A DNA stretch of 64,000 nucleotides from Symbiodinium natans. Its lineage: Eukaryota > Sar > Dinophyceae > Suessiales > Symbiodiniaceae. Shown piece after piece: positions 35,327 to 47,180 of the stretch. Below the pieces are notes generated by a model that had not been told where the DNA came from, did not search any database, and saw only the letters and a list, made by a program, of their open reading frames with translations. A program made the translations under genes and the position numbers. Each line of letters begins with the position of its first letter. Position 1 is the stretch's first letter. The stretch covers positions 90,001-154,000 of the forward strand of contig CAJNDS010002490.1 of NCBI GenBank assembly GCA_905221605.1. The letters run 5' to 3'.

Positions 35327-36066
35327 CTGTTGAAAGCTTGGGGTTTGCAGGGTTCGGGGTTTAGGGTTTAGGGTTTGGGGTTTGGGGTTTAGGGTTAGGG
35401 GTTTTAGGGTTGTTTACAGGGTTTATAGGGCTTAGGGCTAAAAGTTGACAGGCTTGGAGGTTTGAAAGGTTTGGAAGACGTGGGCCACGGGTTGAGCTTA
35501 AACTTGCAGAAGTCTTCAAAGGCTTAAAGGATCCTAAGGGCTAAAAAAATAGGGTTTAGGGTTTAGGGTTTAGGGTTTAAGTTTAGGGTTTAGGGCTTAG
35601 GGCTTAGGGTAGAGAAAACATGAAGTCTGCCAAGGGCGGGCTGTGCTGCAGCGTACAAAAGACCTCTAGACCCGAAGGTATGGCCCCAAACCCTAAACCC
35701 GAAACTCTAAACCCTGCACCGGCGGGGGGGGGGGGGGTGGTAGCCCGAAACCCTAAGCCCCAAACCCTGAGCCCTTAATATCCTGCACTCCAAAACACCC
35801 TACCCCTTTTTGTGTGGTTTAGGGTTCAGGGTTCAGGGTTCAGGGCTTAGGGCGAATGATTCCTGAACCTACCGGCGTGTAAGCAACCCCTTTTTTGGGG
35901 AGCTTGGGGGTTTTCAATGGTTTTCATGTGCTTGACCTTTCTTGGCTCCCAAGTCAGATACCCCAAAAAAGTTAGGTAGAAGCCTCTAGAGGTGCATGAG
36001 GTTCGCATGTGTAGAATGTGGGTTCAGGGCTTAGGGTTCAGGGTTTGGGGCTATTTCTTGTGGAAG

Positions 36067-36224
36067 GTGTTATGCTGAGACAGGCATTGCAGCACGTGAA
36101 CCCTCTACTGTGGCCCAAAATCCCTCAAGGCACTCACGGAGCAGCCCCCCGCACCTCTCTTGCCCGCGCGGAAAGCAACGTTTACAGGGGGTTGTTTCGA
36201 GGCGGGAGTCCGTCAGATCTTTAA
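36067..36224 (+). CDS. Terminal exon of a plus-strand gene
   Basis: The stretch is open for 52 codons to TAA after a TTGTGGAAG acceptor: MLRQALQHVNPLLWPKIPQG, then TSLARAESNVYRGLFRGGSP. A candidate upstream exon on the same strand lies at 35480-35540 (VELKLAEVFKGLKDPKG). The family is unknown. Confidence 0.4.
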
Positions 36225-36527
36225 GACTGGCTGCTGCTTCAGGGTCTAGGGTCTAGGGTCTGGGGTCTAGGGTTTAGGGTTTAGGGTTTGGGTTTAGGGT
36301 TTAGGGTCAGGGCTTAGAGGGTTTAGGGGGCCTTGCGGCTAGGGCTTGGAGCTTGGGCTCGAGCTCTGAGAATCCGCAAAGCCTTATTCAACAGGAAAAA
36401 GACGTTGAAGAGTTACAGTCATGCTCTCGGCTGTTGCAAGTAGACTCTTCGGAATACTAAACCTTAAACCCTAAACCCTAAACCCTAAACCCTAAACCCT
36501 AAACCATGAGGGTGGCCGGCTCTTTTC

Positions 36528-36554
36528 AGCATGTCTTTGAGCTATATATGGTTG
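36528..36554 (+). CDS. Candidate 27-bp exon with strong splice sites
   Basis: HVFELYMVA sits between GGCTCTTTTCAG and GTAAGG. Upstream codons are also open back to an ATG (MRVAGSFQ), so this could instead be a first exon. Confidence 0.3.
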
Positions 36555-36974
36555 CTGTAAGGCACAGGGCATGCAAAAGCCAAGAAGATTGCGGATGTTC
36601 CTCACTTTTCAAGATTAGGGTTTAGGGTTTAGGGTTTGGGGTTTAGGGTTTGGGGTTTAGGGTTTGGGGTTTAGGGTTTAGGGCAGGCTCCCCGAAAACA
36701 GTGAACCCTAAATTGCTAAGTCATCGCAAGCCCAGCAGCAGCTCTGAACCTCCAAAAGCTGCCAACTTCTGGGACGCAACCCTAGACCCTAAACCCTAAA
36801 CCCTAAACCCTAAACCCGAAACCCCAAACCCCAAACCCTAAACCCTAAACCCCAATGAGCACTTGAAGGCTGGAAAGCCGGCACGCCCACAGAACCCAAA
36901 GCCTCAAACTCCGGAAGCCTGCGCCCTGCAAACCCGAACTACCTAAACCTCCCTAAACCCGAAAAACCCTAAAC

Positions 36975-37215
36975 CCGTTTAGGTTTGGGGTTTGGGGTTT
37001 GGGGTTTGGGGTTTGGGGTTTGGGGTTTGGGGTTTGGGGTTTAGGGTTTAGGGTTTAGGGTTTAGGGTTTAGGGTTTAGGGTTTAGGGTTCCTAAGCCCT
37101 AAGCCCTAAACCCGAAAAACCCTAAACCCGTTTAGGTTTGGGGTTTGGGGTTTGGGGTTTGGGGTTTGGGGTTTGGGGTTTGGGGTTTAGGGTTTAGGGT
37201 TTAGGGTTTAGGGTT
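36975..37215. repeat. Tandem duplication of a (TTTGGGG)n-(TTTAGGG)n block
   Basis: A block of CGTTTAGG, then TTTGGGG units, then TTTAGGG units, then CCTAAGCCC is repeated twice (36970-37120, 37130-37240). Confidence 0.75.
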
Positions 37216-37599
37216 TAGGGTAGTAAGCCCTAAGCCCTAAACCCGAAAACCCTAAAACCATAAACCCTAAACCCTAAGCCCCGAACCCTAAACCCTAAAG
37301 ATCTTTGAGGCCTCCTAAACCCAGAGCCAGAAAGCCCTGAACCCCCAACCCCTCATGTCCTGAGCCAGAAACCGTTTAGGGTTCAGGGTTTAGGGTTTAG
37401 GGATGTTTAGACTTTAGGGTTTAGGTGTTTAGTCTTCAGGGTCTCAGACTCCAAGCTCTGAAATCCCCGAAAAAGCCGGAACAGACCATAAACCCATCGA
37501 ACCGCAAGCTCGTGAGCCCATCCATGTAAACCCCTCCCCAAACCCGAAACCCTGAACCCAAAAGTTTGACCCCTCAAGCACCTGAAAGCTCACAAACCC

Positions 37600-37930
37600 C
37601 TCAAAAGCCCAAACCCAAAACCCCCAAACCCTAAACCTAAACCTAAACCCTAAACCCCAAGCCCCAAAACCCCAAACCCAAAACCCCCAAACCCTAAACC
37701 TAAAAACCCTAAACCCTAAACCCCAAGCCCCAAAACCCCCTAACCCTAAACCCTAAACCACAAGCCCCAAAGCCCCCTAACCCTAAACCCCAAACCCCAA
37801 AACCCCCTGCCCCCTAAACCCTAAACCCTAAACCCCAAAAGCCCCAAAACCCCCTAACCCTAAACCCCAAAGCCCCTAAACCCTAACCCTAAACCCTAAA
37901 CCCAAAACCCCAAAAGCCCCAAGAGCCCTA
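37600..37930. repeat. Degenerate CCCTAAA/CCCCAAA block
   Basis: About 330 bp of mixed CCCCAAA, CCCTAAA and CCCCCTAACC units; no coding frame. Confidence 0.75.
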
Positions 37931-38472
37931 AACTCAACTCTGCAGCCCCAACCCCCGGGAAGCCCATGCTTCGCACCCCGCAGATGGCCAACAAGTTTAG
38001 GGTTTAGGGTTTAGGGTTTGGGGTTTCGGGCTTCGGGTTGTAACGAAAAACTTGGCCCCAAAATCCCTATGTAGGAAGTGCTCTAAGGCCCAAGCCTTCC
38101 CCATTTAGGTACATGGACCCCTAGGGCTAGGGTTAGGGGGTTTAGGCTTTTTAGGGTGTTTAGGGGTTAAGGGGGTTTAGGCTTTGCAGGGCTTTCAGGG
38201 TGTTCAGGGGTTTGTTAAGCCCCAAACCCCGGACCCTGAACCCTAAGAGTTTAGGGCTTAGGACCCAGAATTGCCTTCTTTCTTTCGCGCGAGGCAGTTG
38301 CGAGCGGCGCCGCTCGACCCAGAGGAGTCCCTACTAAGCATTGGGGAACGGTTCCCTGAGAATACTCCGAAGAGGGGCCCTCCATTCCCAGGGAAGCGTT
38401 TAGGGTGTTGGGGTTTAAGAGTTTGGGGTTTTGGGCTTAGGGTGTATGATGTTGCGTGACCTTTATAAGCAC

Positions 38473-40395
38473 TCAAGCTAGTATAGCAGTGTGCCCAACA
38501 TTGCTCAGCATCTCACACATGTTTACGAACACGGAGGCCCCGCTCAACGTGCTCCTGCAAAGCGCACAAGGGTTCTTAGCAGAAAATGAGGGAACTATGG
38601 GCACCTTACAACCCCACTGTGGATATGTGCAGTGTATACCCTTGAAGGGCATATATATATATACATATACATATATGGTTTCTAAGTCCCTTATTCCCTG
38701 CGGAGAGCAAGCATATATAGGTTATATTCTATGGTAGTATAGATCTTCAGGCGCCAAGGTCAGTATGTAGGCAATCTTCAGTCTACTTCAGTCGAGGATG
38801 CGTATAAGTACCCTGTTCAGGGTCCATGGACACTTCGGGCAAGTTGCTCAGCAGAATGCCCCCAGCCATCAGGAGGGTTTCAGTGTTTTTAGAGTTTAGG
38901 GAAAACCTAAGCCCTAACCCCAGAATCAGGCTAACACCCTTACCCTAAATCCTAAACCCTAAACCCTAAACCCTAAACCGCTGTTATAGTTTAAGACGAC
39001 GATCGCTACATGCTAATCTGCTAATCATCCTCCCCCCTTTGAGCCTCAAACTCCAGACCTGAAAGGAAGGGCTGAGGGTTGAGGGTTGAGGGTTGAGGGT
39101 TTAGGGTTTAGGGTTTAGGGTTTAGGGCTTAGGGCTTAGGGTTTAGGGTTTAGGGTTTAGGGTAGTTTATAGGGCTTGAGTTGGGCTGTTTCTCCCTTAT
39201 ACTAACAGTCCTTAACAATTAGGGATTATAGCCCCTCCCCCACCCCCCCCCCCCCCCCCACCCCCCCCCAAATTCTAATCCCCTACTGTTAGTAGAAGGG
39301 GGAACATCCCAAGGCTGCAGTTGTGGGGTGTCATCGGTGCCCACACCCTTCCTTCCCCGCGCCTGCGCCAGCGCTAGCTTGGCCGAAGTCGTCTGTTGCC
39401 TATAGGTTTAGGGTTTAGGGTTTAGGGTTTAGGGTTTGGGGTTTAGGGTTTGGGGTTTAGGGTGAACTGTGAAAGGCTTTCGTTCAACTCAAAGTCTGAA
39501 GCCTGACTTCCCAAACCCTGAACCCTCAGCCCTAATCTCTTTGAACCCTAAAGCCTAGCAGGCTAAAACCCAGGGCTCAACCCTACCTCCTAGAAACCCT
39601 AAACCCTGTTTTCCCCCTGCAAGCCCTCCTACCTGAGCCTGCATCCTAAACACTGAAACCCTGTAACACCCAAAGCCTGAACAACCAAGTGAGATAAAAC
39701 CTATAGACCCAGTCCTGAACCCTCACAGCCTCAAAGCCCTCCAGCCTCAAGCGACCCGAGAACCTCTACCCTCAAAAAAGCGATCCCTCCTGCGCCTCAA
39801 CCTCAACCCCGCAACAAGTTGCCCTCAATCCTCAAACCCAAGCCCTATCCCCACTAAGCTACCCTCGAGCCAAGACCCGTACAGCCCTAATTGAATCCCC
39901 AACCCTAAGCCCTGCACACTCAAATCCCAAACCCTATGAACCCCAAGCCCAAAATCCCAGAAGCCCCAACCCTGAAGCCTGCATATCCTAAGTAAAACCC
40001 TGAATCTTCTAGACCCAGTAGTAACCTAGGAATAGAAAGGGCGCACTTTTTGGTTCTAAGGGGGCTATCACGCAATTCAAACCCCCCCCCCCCCCCCAAA
40101 AAAAAAAAGGAACAAGGGCCCACTCTGGGTCCCAGTTAAACCGCTTGCGCCTCAGCGCCAAGTCCACTGGCTTGGACGCTGGTAGGTCCTGGAATCCCGT
40201 GGTGTTGTGGTCGGGTGGCCTCGCGACCAGCTCGGCTAACTTTAGGGGTTTGGGGGTTAAGGTTGCGTCCCCAAACCCCAAACCCTAGACCCTAATCCTG
40301 CAACCCGCCAAAGCTTCGAATTTCGCGTCTAGGGTTTCGTTAGCGGCCTTGAAGAAACAGAAGATTCTCATCTTCCCAACTTTGTGATTCGATAG
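38473..40395 (-). CDS. Five-exon 3' end of a minus-strand gene
   Basis: Exons 40305-40395 (GKMRIFCFFKAANETLDAKF), 40142-40235 (ELVARPPDHNTTGFQDLPAS), 39347-39399 (QQTTSAKLALAQARGRK), 38802-38846 (NLPEVSMDPEQGTY, GC donor) and 38473-38554 (GASVFVNMCEMLSNVGHTAI, stop TGA). The first two junctions and the last keep phase; the third does not as drawn. The intron between exons 3 and 4 holds a family-F element. The family is unknown. The plus strand is open across the last exon, but the minus acceptor (GCTTTGCAG) is better. Confidence 0.5.
39188..39314. mobile_element. Family F element, copy 2, with poly-C insert
   Basis: CTCCCTTATACTAACAGTCC and AGTAGAAGGGGGAACAT; a C-rich run lies in the middle. 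Confidence 0.62.
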
Positions 40396-40696
40396 CTACT
40401 TAAGGATGATTGTGGCTGTTCTGAGTTGCCGGCACGCGAGTGGCAAACCCTAAAACCCTAAACCCCAAACCCCAAAACCCTAACCCTAAACCCTAAACCC
40501 CAAACCCCAAACCCTAAACCCCAAACCGTTCACAAGCCCTAGCCCTAAACCCTAAGAGGAGGAGCTTCGAATGAAGCAAGGATTCGCATACCCCAAGCTA
40601 CAAAGGGTTTAGGGTTTAGGGCTTCGGGGTTTAGGGTTTAGGGTTTAGGGTTTAGGGTTTAAGGTTTAGGGTTTAGGGTTTGCGGTTTAGGGGTTA

Positions 40697-40797
40697 GGGC
40701 TGTTCCCCCCTATACCACCAGTCCTTGATAAGGATTAATCGTAGGGGGTACTCTATAATCCCTATTAAGGACTGCTAGCACAAGGGGGAACATGCCA
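40697..40797. mobile_element. Family F element, copy 3
   Basis: GTTCCCCCCTATACCACCAG and ACTGCTAGCACAAGGGGGAAC. Confidence 0.65.
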
Positions 40798-40859
40798 AGG
40801 ATGATCTATGTTGAGCTTGGGACCCTAGAAACAAAACTGTAACTTTAGCTGCTTGTTCG

Positions 40860-41000
40860 GCATTATTGTACCCCAAAGTTAAAAAAAAAAACAATAAGCA
40901 CAAATAATGAACGAACACTTAATTGAACAAAAAAACAATAATGATACATTATATTAATACTAAGAATAATAATACTAAAACTCCCAAGTATCCCTAGGTG
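40860..41000. other. AT-rich low-complexity stretch
   Basis: Poly-A and AATAATA words; no heptamers and no coding frame. Confidence 0.5.
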
Positions 41001-41189
41001 ATGGAGTATCGAGCACGGCATGCAAAGGCTTTGGTCTCAGGGTTCAGCATGTTAGGTCACCGGGCTTCGGAATTGAAGGCTCTGCAGACCCTAAACCCTA
41101 AACCCTAATAACCCTAAACCCTACACCCTAAACCCCAAACCCTAAACCCTACACCCTAAACCCTAAACCCTAGCCTAAACCCTCGACAG

Positions 41190-41520
41190 CTTGAAAGCCG
41201 GCCTTCCCACCAGGCACGCCAACTGCCAGGAGACAGAGCGGCTTTGGGGTCCTAAACTACGATTTGCTGAAAGTCCACCGGGTTTAGGGTTTGGGGTTTA
41301 GGGTTCAGGGTTGAGGGTTTAGGAACCCACGCCAAAAATTTAAGATGATGATGCCTATGTTACCCCTCTTAGAAAAATGTCTTTCGTTTTTTGGGGCGTC
41401 TTCGGCAAATCGTAGTAAACCGTGTGCTTACAAGCCCTCAGCCCTAAGCCTTAAACCCTCTGGTACACTACGTTGTCCCTCCGCCAAGGATGCCTGGACT
41501 CCGAATTGCCTGCAAGGACC
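41190..41520 (-). CDS. Two candidate exons upstream of the 38.4-40.4 kb gene
   Basis: 41178-41221 reads LACLVGRPAFKLSR after the acceptor CTGTCTCCTGGCAG. 41471-41510 reads AIRSPGILGGGTT after GTCCTTGCAG, with a GTAGTG donor. Both have good minus-strand signals, but their joins are unproven. Confidence 0.28.
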
Positions 41521-41625
41521 GGACACTTCTTTGGGGAGGGGGGTATGCAGCCAAGGTTCATCCCATCAGGGTTTCGGTTTTTTTGGGTTTTCTCGAAATT
41601 GCATAAAGCGCGCTCTGACATAAAC

Positions 41626-41728
41626 CTTAGTGGCTGAATACCCTAGCCCAAAAAAGGTTCACCTTTCTTTGTCATAGAATTGTATATATGTATATAACCA
41701 GAAAGGTTAAAGGCTAACTACCCAGCCC
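41626..41728. mobile_element. Family A-like element with (TA)n core, copy 2
   Basis: CTTAGTGGCTGAATACCCTAG and CCAGAAAGGTTAAAGGCTAA. Confidence 0.55.
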
Positions 41729-42525
41729 CCAAAAAACCTTCTGCCTGCTCTGGGCCGGAAAGGCGGGGGGGGGGGGGGGGGGGGAATGAAACAGGGTTTA
41801 GGGTCTAAGGTCTAGGGTCTAGGGTTTAGACCGTAGATACAAAACCACACAACTTGTTCGTGAGCATTCAAGCATCCCTGGACCGTGACTTTGTGCCTGT
41901 GGCACGGCGTAGAGGAGATTTCCGTTGTAGGCACAGCTGCCTCAGAATCAGAAGAACAAAGCTGAAATTCCCAACCCACCCGCCCCCCCCCCCCCCCCCC
42001 CAAAAAAAAAAAAAAAAACACACAAAAAAAAAAAAAACTCCAAAGCCCTAAGCCGCTGTCACTGTGGGATATCCCGATGCTAAACCTACACCGACCTCAG
42101 CCTTGCTTCGAACCCGAGTTCCTAAAAGGTACCCTATTGGGGCTATCCCACTTTGCAATGCTCCTTTACAACGACTTGCTCATGAAACCCAAGGGTTTAG
42201 GGTAATCTGAGGACTCTACCTTTGACCCCAAGGTTTATTGGCCCCAAAAGGGATTGAGGAACGTTCGTACGTACCTGGCTTGATGTTGAACCCCAAGCCC
42301 CCGAACACCCTGGAGTCCGCAGCGCTACTTGGCCCTTGGAATTAAGTAGGGCTCTGGGTTGAGTTCGAGGGCTCAGGGTGTAGGGTGTAGGGTTTCCAAG
42401 ACCACACGGACACCCCAAATGGTACACTGTGCGCCGCTTGCGCATTGTATAGGATGGACTTGCTAGATCCTCCCAGGGGGCTGCAATATCGCCAGCGCAA
42501 TGCGCGTAGGATCTCTAATGGCCAC

Positions 42526-42652
42526 AATGCCTTTGCAATGCCACCCAGAAGAACATAACAACAATGACCATAACCGCAATGATACTGATCAGACGAAGAA
42601 GGCATCGTAGCAAAATTTTCCATGAGCGTACCAATACCAGATAAGGCATTTT
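42526..42652 (-). CDS. Ion-channel-like exon with S4-S5/S5-type sequence
   Basis: One exon of 42 codons reads YLVLVRSWKILLRCLLRLIS followed by a hydrophobic run IIAVMVIVVMFFWVAL. Regularly spaced Arg/Lys followed by a membrane helix is typical of the S4-S5 region of voltage-gated channels. A different frame of this segment is part of a 179-codon open frame (42342-42881), but that frame crosses heptamer sequence and has no such pattern. An upstream exon near 42826-42852 reads IRVSAKSNL. Confidence 0.42.
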
Positions 42653-43073
42653 CTTGAATAACAGCAGTTTCGCACCAACAGGTCAAGGCGTCCTGAACCC
42701 TAAACTCCCTTAACCCCCCTATGAGAATTATGAGGCCAACCAAGCGCACGGCTACTATTGACGCTGTCGGAGATCTTCGCCGAGATATCCAGGGTGCCTG
42801 TCGTGCATAGTGCCATTCTACCAAGTTCGATTTGGCACTAACCCGGATGCTGTAAAGCCCAAGTAGACTCTGTTTAGACACATGGTCCCGACAAAATAGA
42901 GTTTCAGGGAAACTACCCAGCCCCTAAGTTTAGGGTTTGTAGAGGGTGTGGGGTTTAGGGTTCGGGGCTTATAGGGGTGCACAGCCCTTCGGGTTTGGCT
43001 GGCTTTTTATTAGGGTTTGTAGAGGGTCTAGGGTTTAGGGAAAGTTTAGGGTTTGGGGCTTATAGGGGTTCAC

Positions 43074-43366
43074 AGGGCTTCCGGTTTCGCTGGGTTTAAG
43101 CTGGAGCCGTAATTGTAGGGAATGTGCCCTGTCATTTTCACCGCCCTGTCGTACTGCTGGATACTTTGCAAAAACCCGCAAGTTAAAACAAAGGTCAACC
43201 TTGCTTGGGCTAGGGTACTCAGCCACCCCGAAACCCTAAACCCTAAACCCTAAACCCTAAACCCTAAGCCCTAAACCCTAAGCCCTAAGCCCTAAACCCT
43301 AAGTAAAGAAAGCCGGCCAAAGAGGCCTGTGGAGCTAAGGAGGTGCTGGACGTCGACGTCGTCCAC
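43074..43366 (-). CDS. Two exons upstream of the S4-S5-like exon
   Basis: 43305-43366 reads VDDVDVQHLLSSTGLFGRLS after CAG-ACGCAAG. 43074-43153 reads YDRAVKMTGHIPYNYGSSLN after GGTTTTTGCAAAGTATCCAGCAG-type pyrimidine/AG sequence. They may belong to the same channel-like gene. Their phases could not be linked with certainty. Confidence 0.38.
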
Positions 43367-43795
43367 CTTGCGTCTGTTTTTTTTTTTCGCGATACACTGG
43401 GGTTCAGGGTTCAGGGTTCAGGGTTCAGGGTTTGGGGTTTAGGGTTCAGGGCTTAGGGCTTAGGGTTTAGGGTTTCGGGTTTAGGGCTTAGGGCTTAGGG
43501 TTTCGGGTTTCGGGTTTCGGGTTTCGGCTTTAGGGTTTAGGGTGACCTATGAGTAACCTAGGAATGAAAAGGGTACCCATTTTTGTTTTTGTTCTTAACG
43601 GGCGTTTAAGGGAGCCTAAACCCCAACACACAAAGGGAAGATTTTGAGGGATTGGAGTGTAAAGAGTTTGGGGTTTGGGGTTTATAGAGTTTGGGGGGGA
43701 TACAGAGCTAAACCAGAGGTGTGACTCTGTGTGTGCAGGTTCAGGTGCAAGCATAATTGTGAGTGTCTAGCGCACGTGGGTGTAGATTCATGTCC

Positions 43796-43918
43796 CAATA
43801 CTACTGATTGCTGAAGAACCCCGAAAAATAAACACATTCTTCATTACTAAGGGGAATATATCGGGATTATTATTATGTGCTTCTTCTTTTGGGGTTCTTA
43901 AGCAAACAGTAGCTTGAT
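43796..43918. mobile_element. Family H element, copy 2
   Basis: GATTGCTGAAGAACCCC and GGGGTTCTTAAGCAAACAGTAG. Confidence 0.65.
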
Positions 43919-44707
43919 GCATGCTCCCCCCCCCCTTCCCCCACACCAGTGAGCCGATAACGTGCTTCTTAAGGATGGAGCACCCGAGAAAACATAACTT
44001 TAACTTCACAGATTACCAGATCGCGCCCGTCAGCATGCTAAACCCTAAACCCTAAACCCTAAATCCTAAACCCTAAACCCTAAACCCTGAACCCTAAACC
44101 TAAACCCTACAGAGGGTCGGTGTTGCGCCATGAATCTGCCCGAACAACGGCGGAGCATGTGGCAGCAGCAGTGCTCTGGAGCATCGCTCCCACTCCTTCA
44201 ACGCAATGACGGAGAGCAAACTACAGGGTTTTTCGGCTTGCTGCTCTTTCCATGCGCACTTCTCTCCTAGAAGAGTCAGGGCCTTGCTGCTCGCGGTTTG
44301 GGGGTGACAGCATGCGACAGCAGCACTGCATCAGAGAGCAGCCCTGCAGTCCAGTGTCGGGCCTTGAGTTCCCAAAGCCAGAACTGAGATGTGCTTTAAA
44401 CTAAACCCTGAACCCTGAACCCTAAACCCTAACCCGAAACCCTAAACCCTAAACCCTAAACCCTAAACCCTAAACCCTTTGATAACTCTGGTTTTTGAAT
44501 AGGTTCCCTTATAAGGAAAGAAGGGGAATGTTAAAACAAAGCTTCCAAAGCACAACCCAGTGAAGTTACGCATGGCACGGACGTTTACCCTAGGATCAAA
44601 AAGGAGGTTTATGGTAACCAGGGGGTTTAGGGTTTAGGGTTTAGGGTTTAGGGTTTAGGGTTTAGGGTTTAGGGTTTAGGGTGTACGGTTTCGGGTTTAG
44701 GGCTTAG

Positions 44708-44835
44708 GGGTACTTTTTAAGCAGTTATAACTGTACTTATAACCCACTCATAAGCCCCTTAAGTGCCCTAATATGGTTATAAGTACAGTTGTGAGTACAG
44801 TTATAACTGGCTAGGAAGTACCATGAACCTCCAAG
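44708..44835. mobile_element. Family D element, copy 5
   Basis: Ends in ACCATGAACCTCCAAG; begins a few bases after the donor of the exon at 44843-44891 (minus strand). Confidence 0.68.
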
Positions 44836-44842
44836 AACTCAC

Positions 44843-46970
44843 CAAAGGACTCCTTCTCGTATGCAAACGTCTCTTGAAATCGCCATGTCAACTGTAGGGT
44901 TGGCAGGCACTATATGTCTACACATATATATATATATATACATCTGTTTTTTTAATAATTATAAGGGTTTGGGGTTTCGAGTTGGGGTTTAGGGGTAGGT
45001 ATGTATATGTATACATATATATATATATATAGAAATATAGATAAGGCTGCAGGTAGTAGCTGGGGGTTTAGAGCCTAGGGTTATGCAGTAAATGATTCTG
45101 GTGCCCGAAGACGCAGTTAGATGTATGAGGGTATTTGGGATGGGGAGAAACTCAGAAAAAGAAGGTCCCACCTAAATCCAGGGCCCCGAAGCCTCAGCCA
45201 AGAAAACCCTAAAACCCTAAAACCCCGAACCCTGAATTCCAAACCCTACCCTTAGGAGAACTGACCATATCTAGGATGGCCCCTAAACACCAAACATGAC
45301 CCTCTTAGGTCTTAAACCCAATAAGGGAAAACATGAAATGGCCCAAGGGCCTACCTACATAGGGATGTCATGATGTATCCCCAAACAGGGGTACCCTTAA
45401 TATACAATACCCCCACATAGAATTCCTACCTCTGGAGTAGACCCAGAAAAAAAGTATATACTTTTTAGGTATAAGTAGCTATAATGGGAACCCAAAACCA
45501 AAAAAAGTATTAAAGTATAGTACTCCAAAGCCCAGGAATAGAATCCCTTTAAAGGATCCTGTTCAAGCATGCAGCACAGGTGTGGAGCTGACCAAGCTCA
45601 GTGGCCTCCGCGAGTTTAGGGTTTAGGGTTTAGGGTTTAAGGTTTAGGGCTTAGGGTTTAGGGTTTAGGGAATAACTCAGGGCGAACGGGTGCTAGCGAT
45701 TGCGGTTTGGGGGTTTGGGCGTTCGGGATTTTGGGCAACGCCCGGACCCTACGCCCTACCCCCACAGGTCCAGAGTTTGTATTTGAAGGGTTTGGGTGTT
45801 GAGGTTCAAGGATTAGTGGAAGACTTTCTGAATAATTCCGGTCCACAGAAGTGTTAGTTGGATCGACAGCCCCGCAAAGCCACCCACCCCCCCCCCCCCC
45901 CCCCCCGAAACCCTAAACTTCACACCTGCAGTTCTTCACACTTGCAGCTCCCTGATTTAACATTCTTCGCGTACTGTATTGACATGCGCATGGCAAACCA
46001 AAGACATGAACTACGATTGGTGCCTAGCAAGACCCCAAGCACCGCGACACCCTCAAAATGTCTCTGAGCCCGTTTAAACCTCAAACCCTGAATCCGATAC
46101 CCTAAACTCTAAAACCACGCCATGTTAAAAAGGTGAGGCCTTGCTTTTGAGGGCTTCGGCTAAGACTACGAGCTTAGAAACCATACAGCGCCCCGAACTG
46201 TAAAACCCTAAACTTCAAACTCTCAGACCCATAGGAATTCAGACGGTGAAAGAGGCAACGGCCGAAGCCTTTGCAGTTTTAGGGCTTTAGGGTTTTAGGT
46301 TTAGGGGTTTAGGAGTTTGGCGTTTTGGGGTTGTAAGTTGTAGGGTTTACAGAGGTTTTTAGGGTTTAGGTTTTTAGGAGTTTAGGGTTTTAGGGCTTCA
46401 GGGTTTAGGGGTTACTCTAAAGTTCTAGGATTTGGGGTTTCAAGGCCCGCGCCTCCTCACACTTCCCAGAGGTACGTGGCTGGCAGTTCAGACTCACCAA
46501 GCGGTCGTTGACTTTGATGAACTCCTTATGGGGGTTTACGAGAATAGGGGGGGTACCTCATTGGGGTCCACATTCTAAGGGGATTCTACTATTTAGGGGG
46601 GGGTCTATTTTAGGGTCCCCCTATTTTCGTAAACCTCCTTATACCATGGTCTGAGTTAGAGCTAGGCTATAGCGTGTGGGGTTTGGGGTTTGGGGTCTAT
46701 TTCGGCTTCTGGGCTAAACGTTGTTGCAAGCGATGGCCAGAGGCTGGTGAGCGTAAAAATGTTGTGATCGTGCATCGATGTGGCTGGCTTCTACATATTA
46801 AGGCAAGAGTTTATTCCTAGTATACCCAAAAGGGATATCCCACATATAACCCTAAACCCTAAACCCTAAACCCTGAACCCTGAACCCTAAACCCATGTGC
46901 ACACAAACAAACTGCTATGGTACCATGGCATTCGGACAATACGTCGCGTGGCGCCTTTCCGGTTCACCGC
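44843..46970 (-). CDS. Four-exon chain of a minus-strand gene
   Basis: Exons 46924-46970 (AVNRKGATRRIVRMP), 46720-46783 (HIDARSQHFYAHQPLAIACN), 46498-46524 (EFIKVNDRL) and 44843-44891 (LTWRFQETFAYEKESF). The first two junctions keep phase exactly. The third exon's acceptor ATAAG abuts a family-C element (46525-46644) and its donor is GTGAGT; IKVNDRL resembles the PDZ-domain strand before its second helix. The 44843 donor GTGAGTTC runs straight into a family-D element. The exon near 45570-45600 (LAEATELGQLHTCAACLN) may lie between. The plus strand was weaker in each case. Confidence 0.52.
45424..45541. mobile_element. Family I element, copy 2
   Basis: CCTACCTCTGGAGTAGACCC to ACTCCAAAGCCCAGG, almost identical to 19128-19247. 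Confidence 0.75.
45949..46020 (+). CDS. Candidate exon on the opposite strand of the 44.8-47.0 kb gene
   Basis: LPDLTFFAYCIDMRMANQRH follows the strong acceptor TTCTTCACACTTGCAG and ends at a GTGCCT donor. The minus strand is open too (MRMSIQYAKNVKSGS), so strand is undecided. Confidence 0.28.
46525..46644. mobile_element. Family C element, copy 2
   Basis: GGGGGTTTACGAGAATAGGG and CTATTTTCGTAAACCTCC are inverted. It abuts the exon 46498-46524. Confidence 0.72.
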
Positions 46971-46977
46971 CTGTGGG

Positions 46978-47180
46978 TTTAGGGTTTAGGGTTTAGGGTT
47001 TAGGGTTTAGGGTTTAGGGTTAGGGTTTAGGGTTTAGGGTTTAGGGTTTAGGGTTTAGGGTTTAGGGTTTGAGGTTTAGGGTTTAGGGTTTAGGGTTTAG
47101 GGTTTAGGGTTTAGGGTTTAGGGTTTAGGGTTTAGGGTTTAGGGTTTAGGGTTTAGGGTTTAGGGTTTAGGGTTTAGGGT
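46978..47180 (+). repeat. Longest (TTTAGGG)n array of the window
   Basis: About 29 heptamers with one TTAGGG slip (47019) and one TTTGAGG variant (47068). Confidence 0.92.

Noticed and set aside
42342-42881. 179-codon open frame as one protein
   Set aside because: It runs through heptamer sequence near 42695, and another frame contains a clear channel-type segment.
43830-43870. tRNA or rRNA genes
   Set aside because: No cloverleaf with A and B boxes or conserved rRNA segments was recognised in this region or elsewhere by eye.
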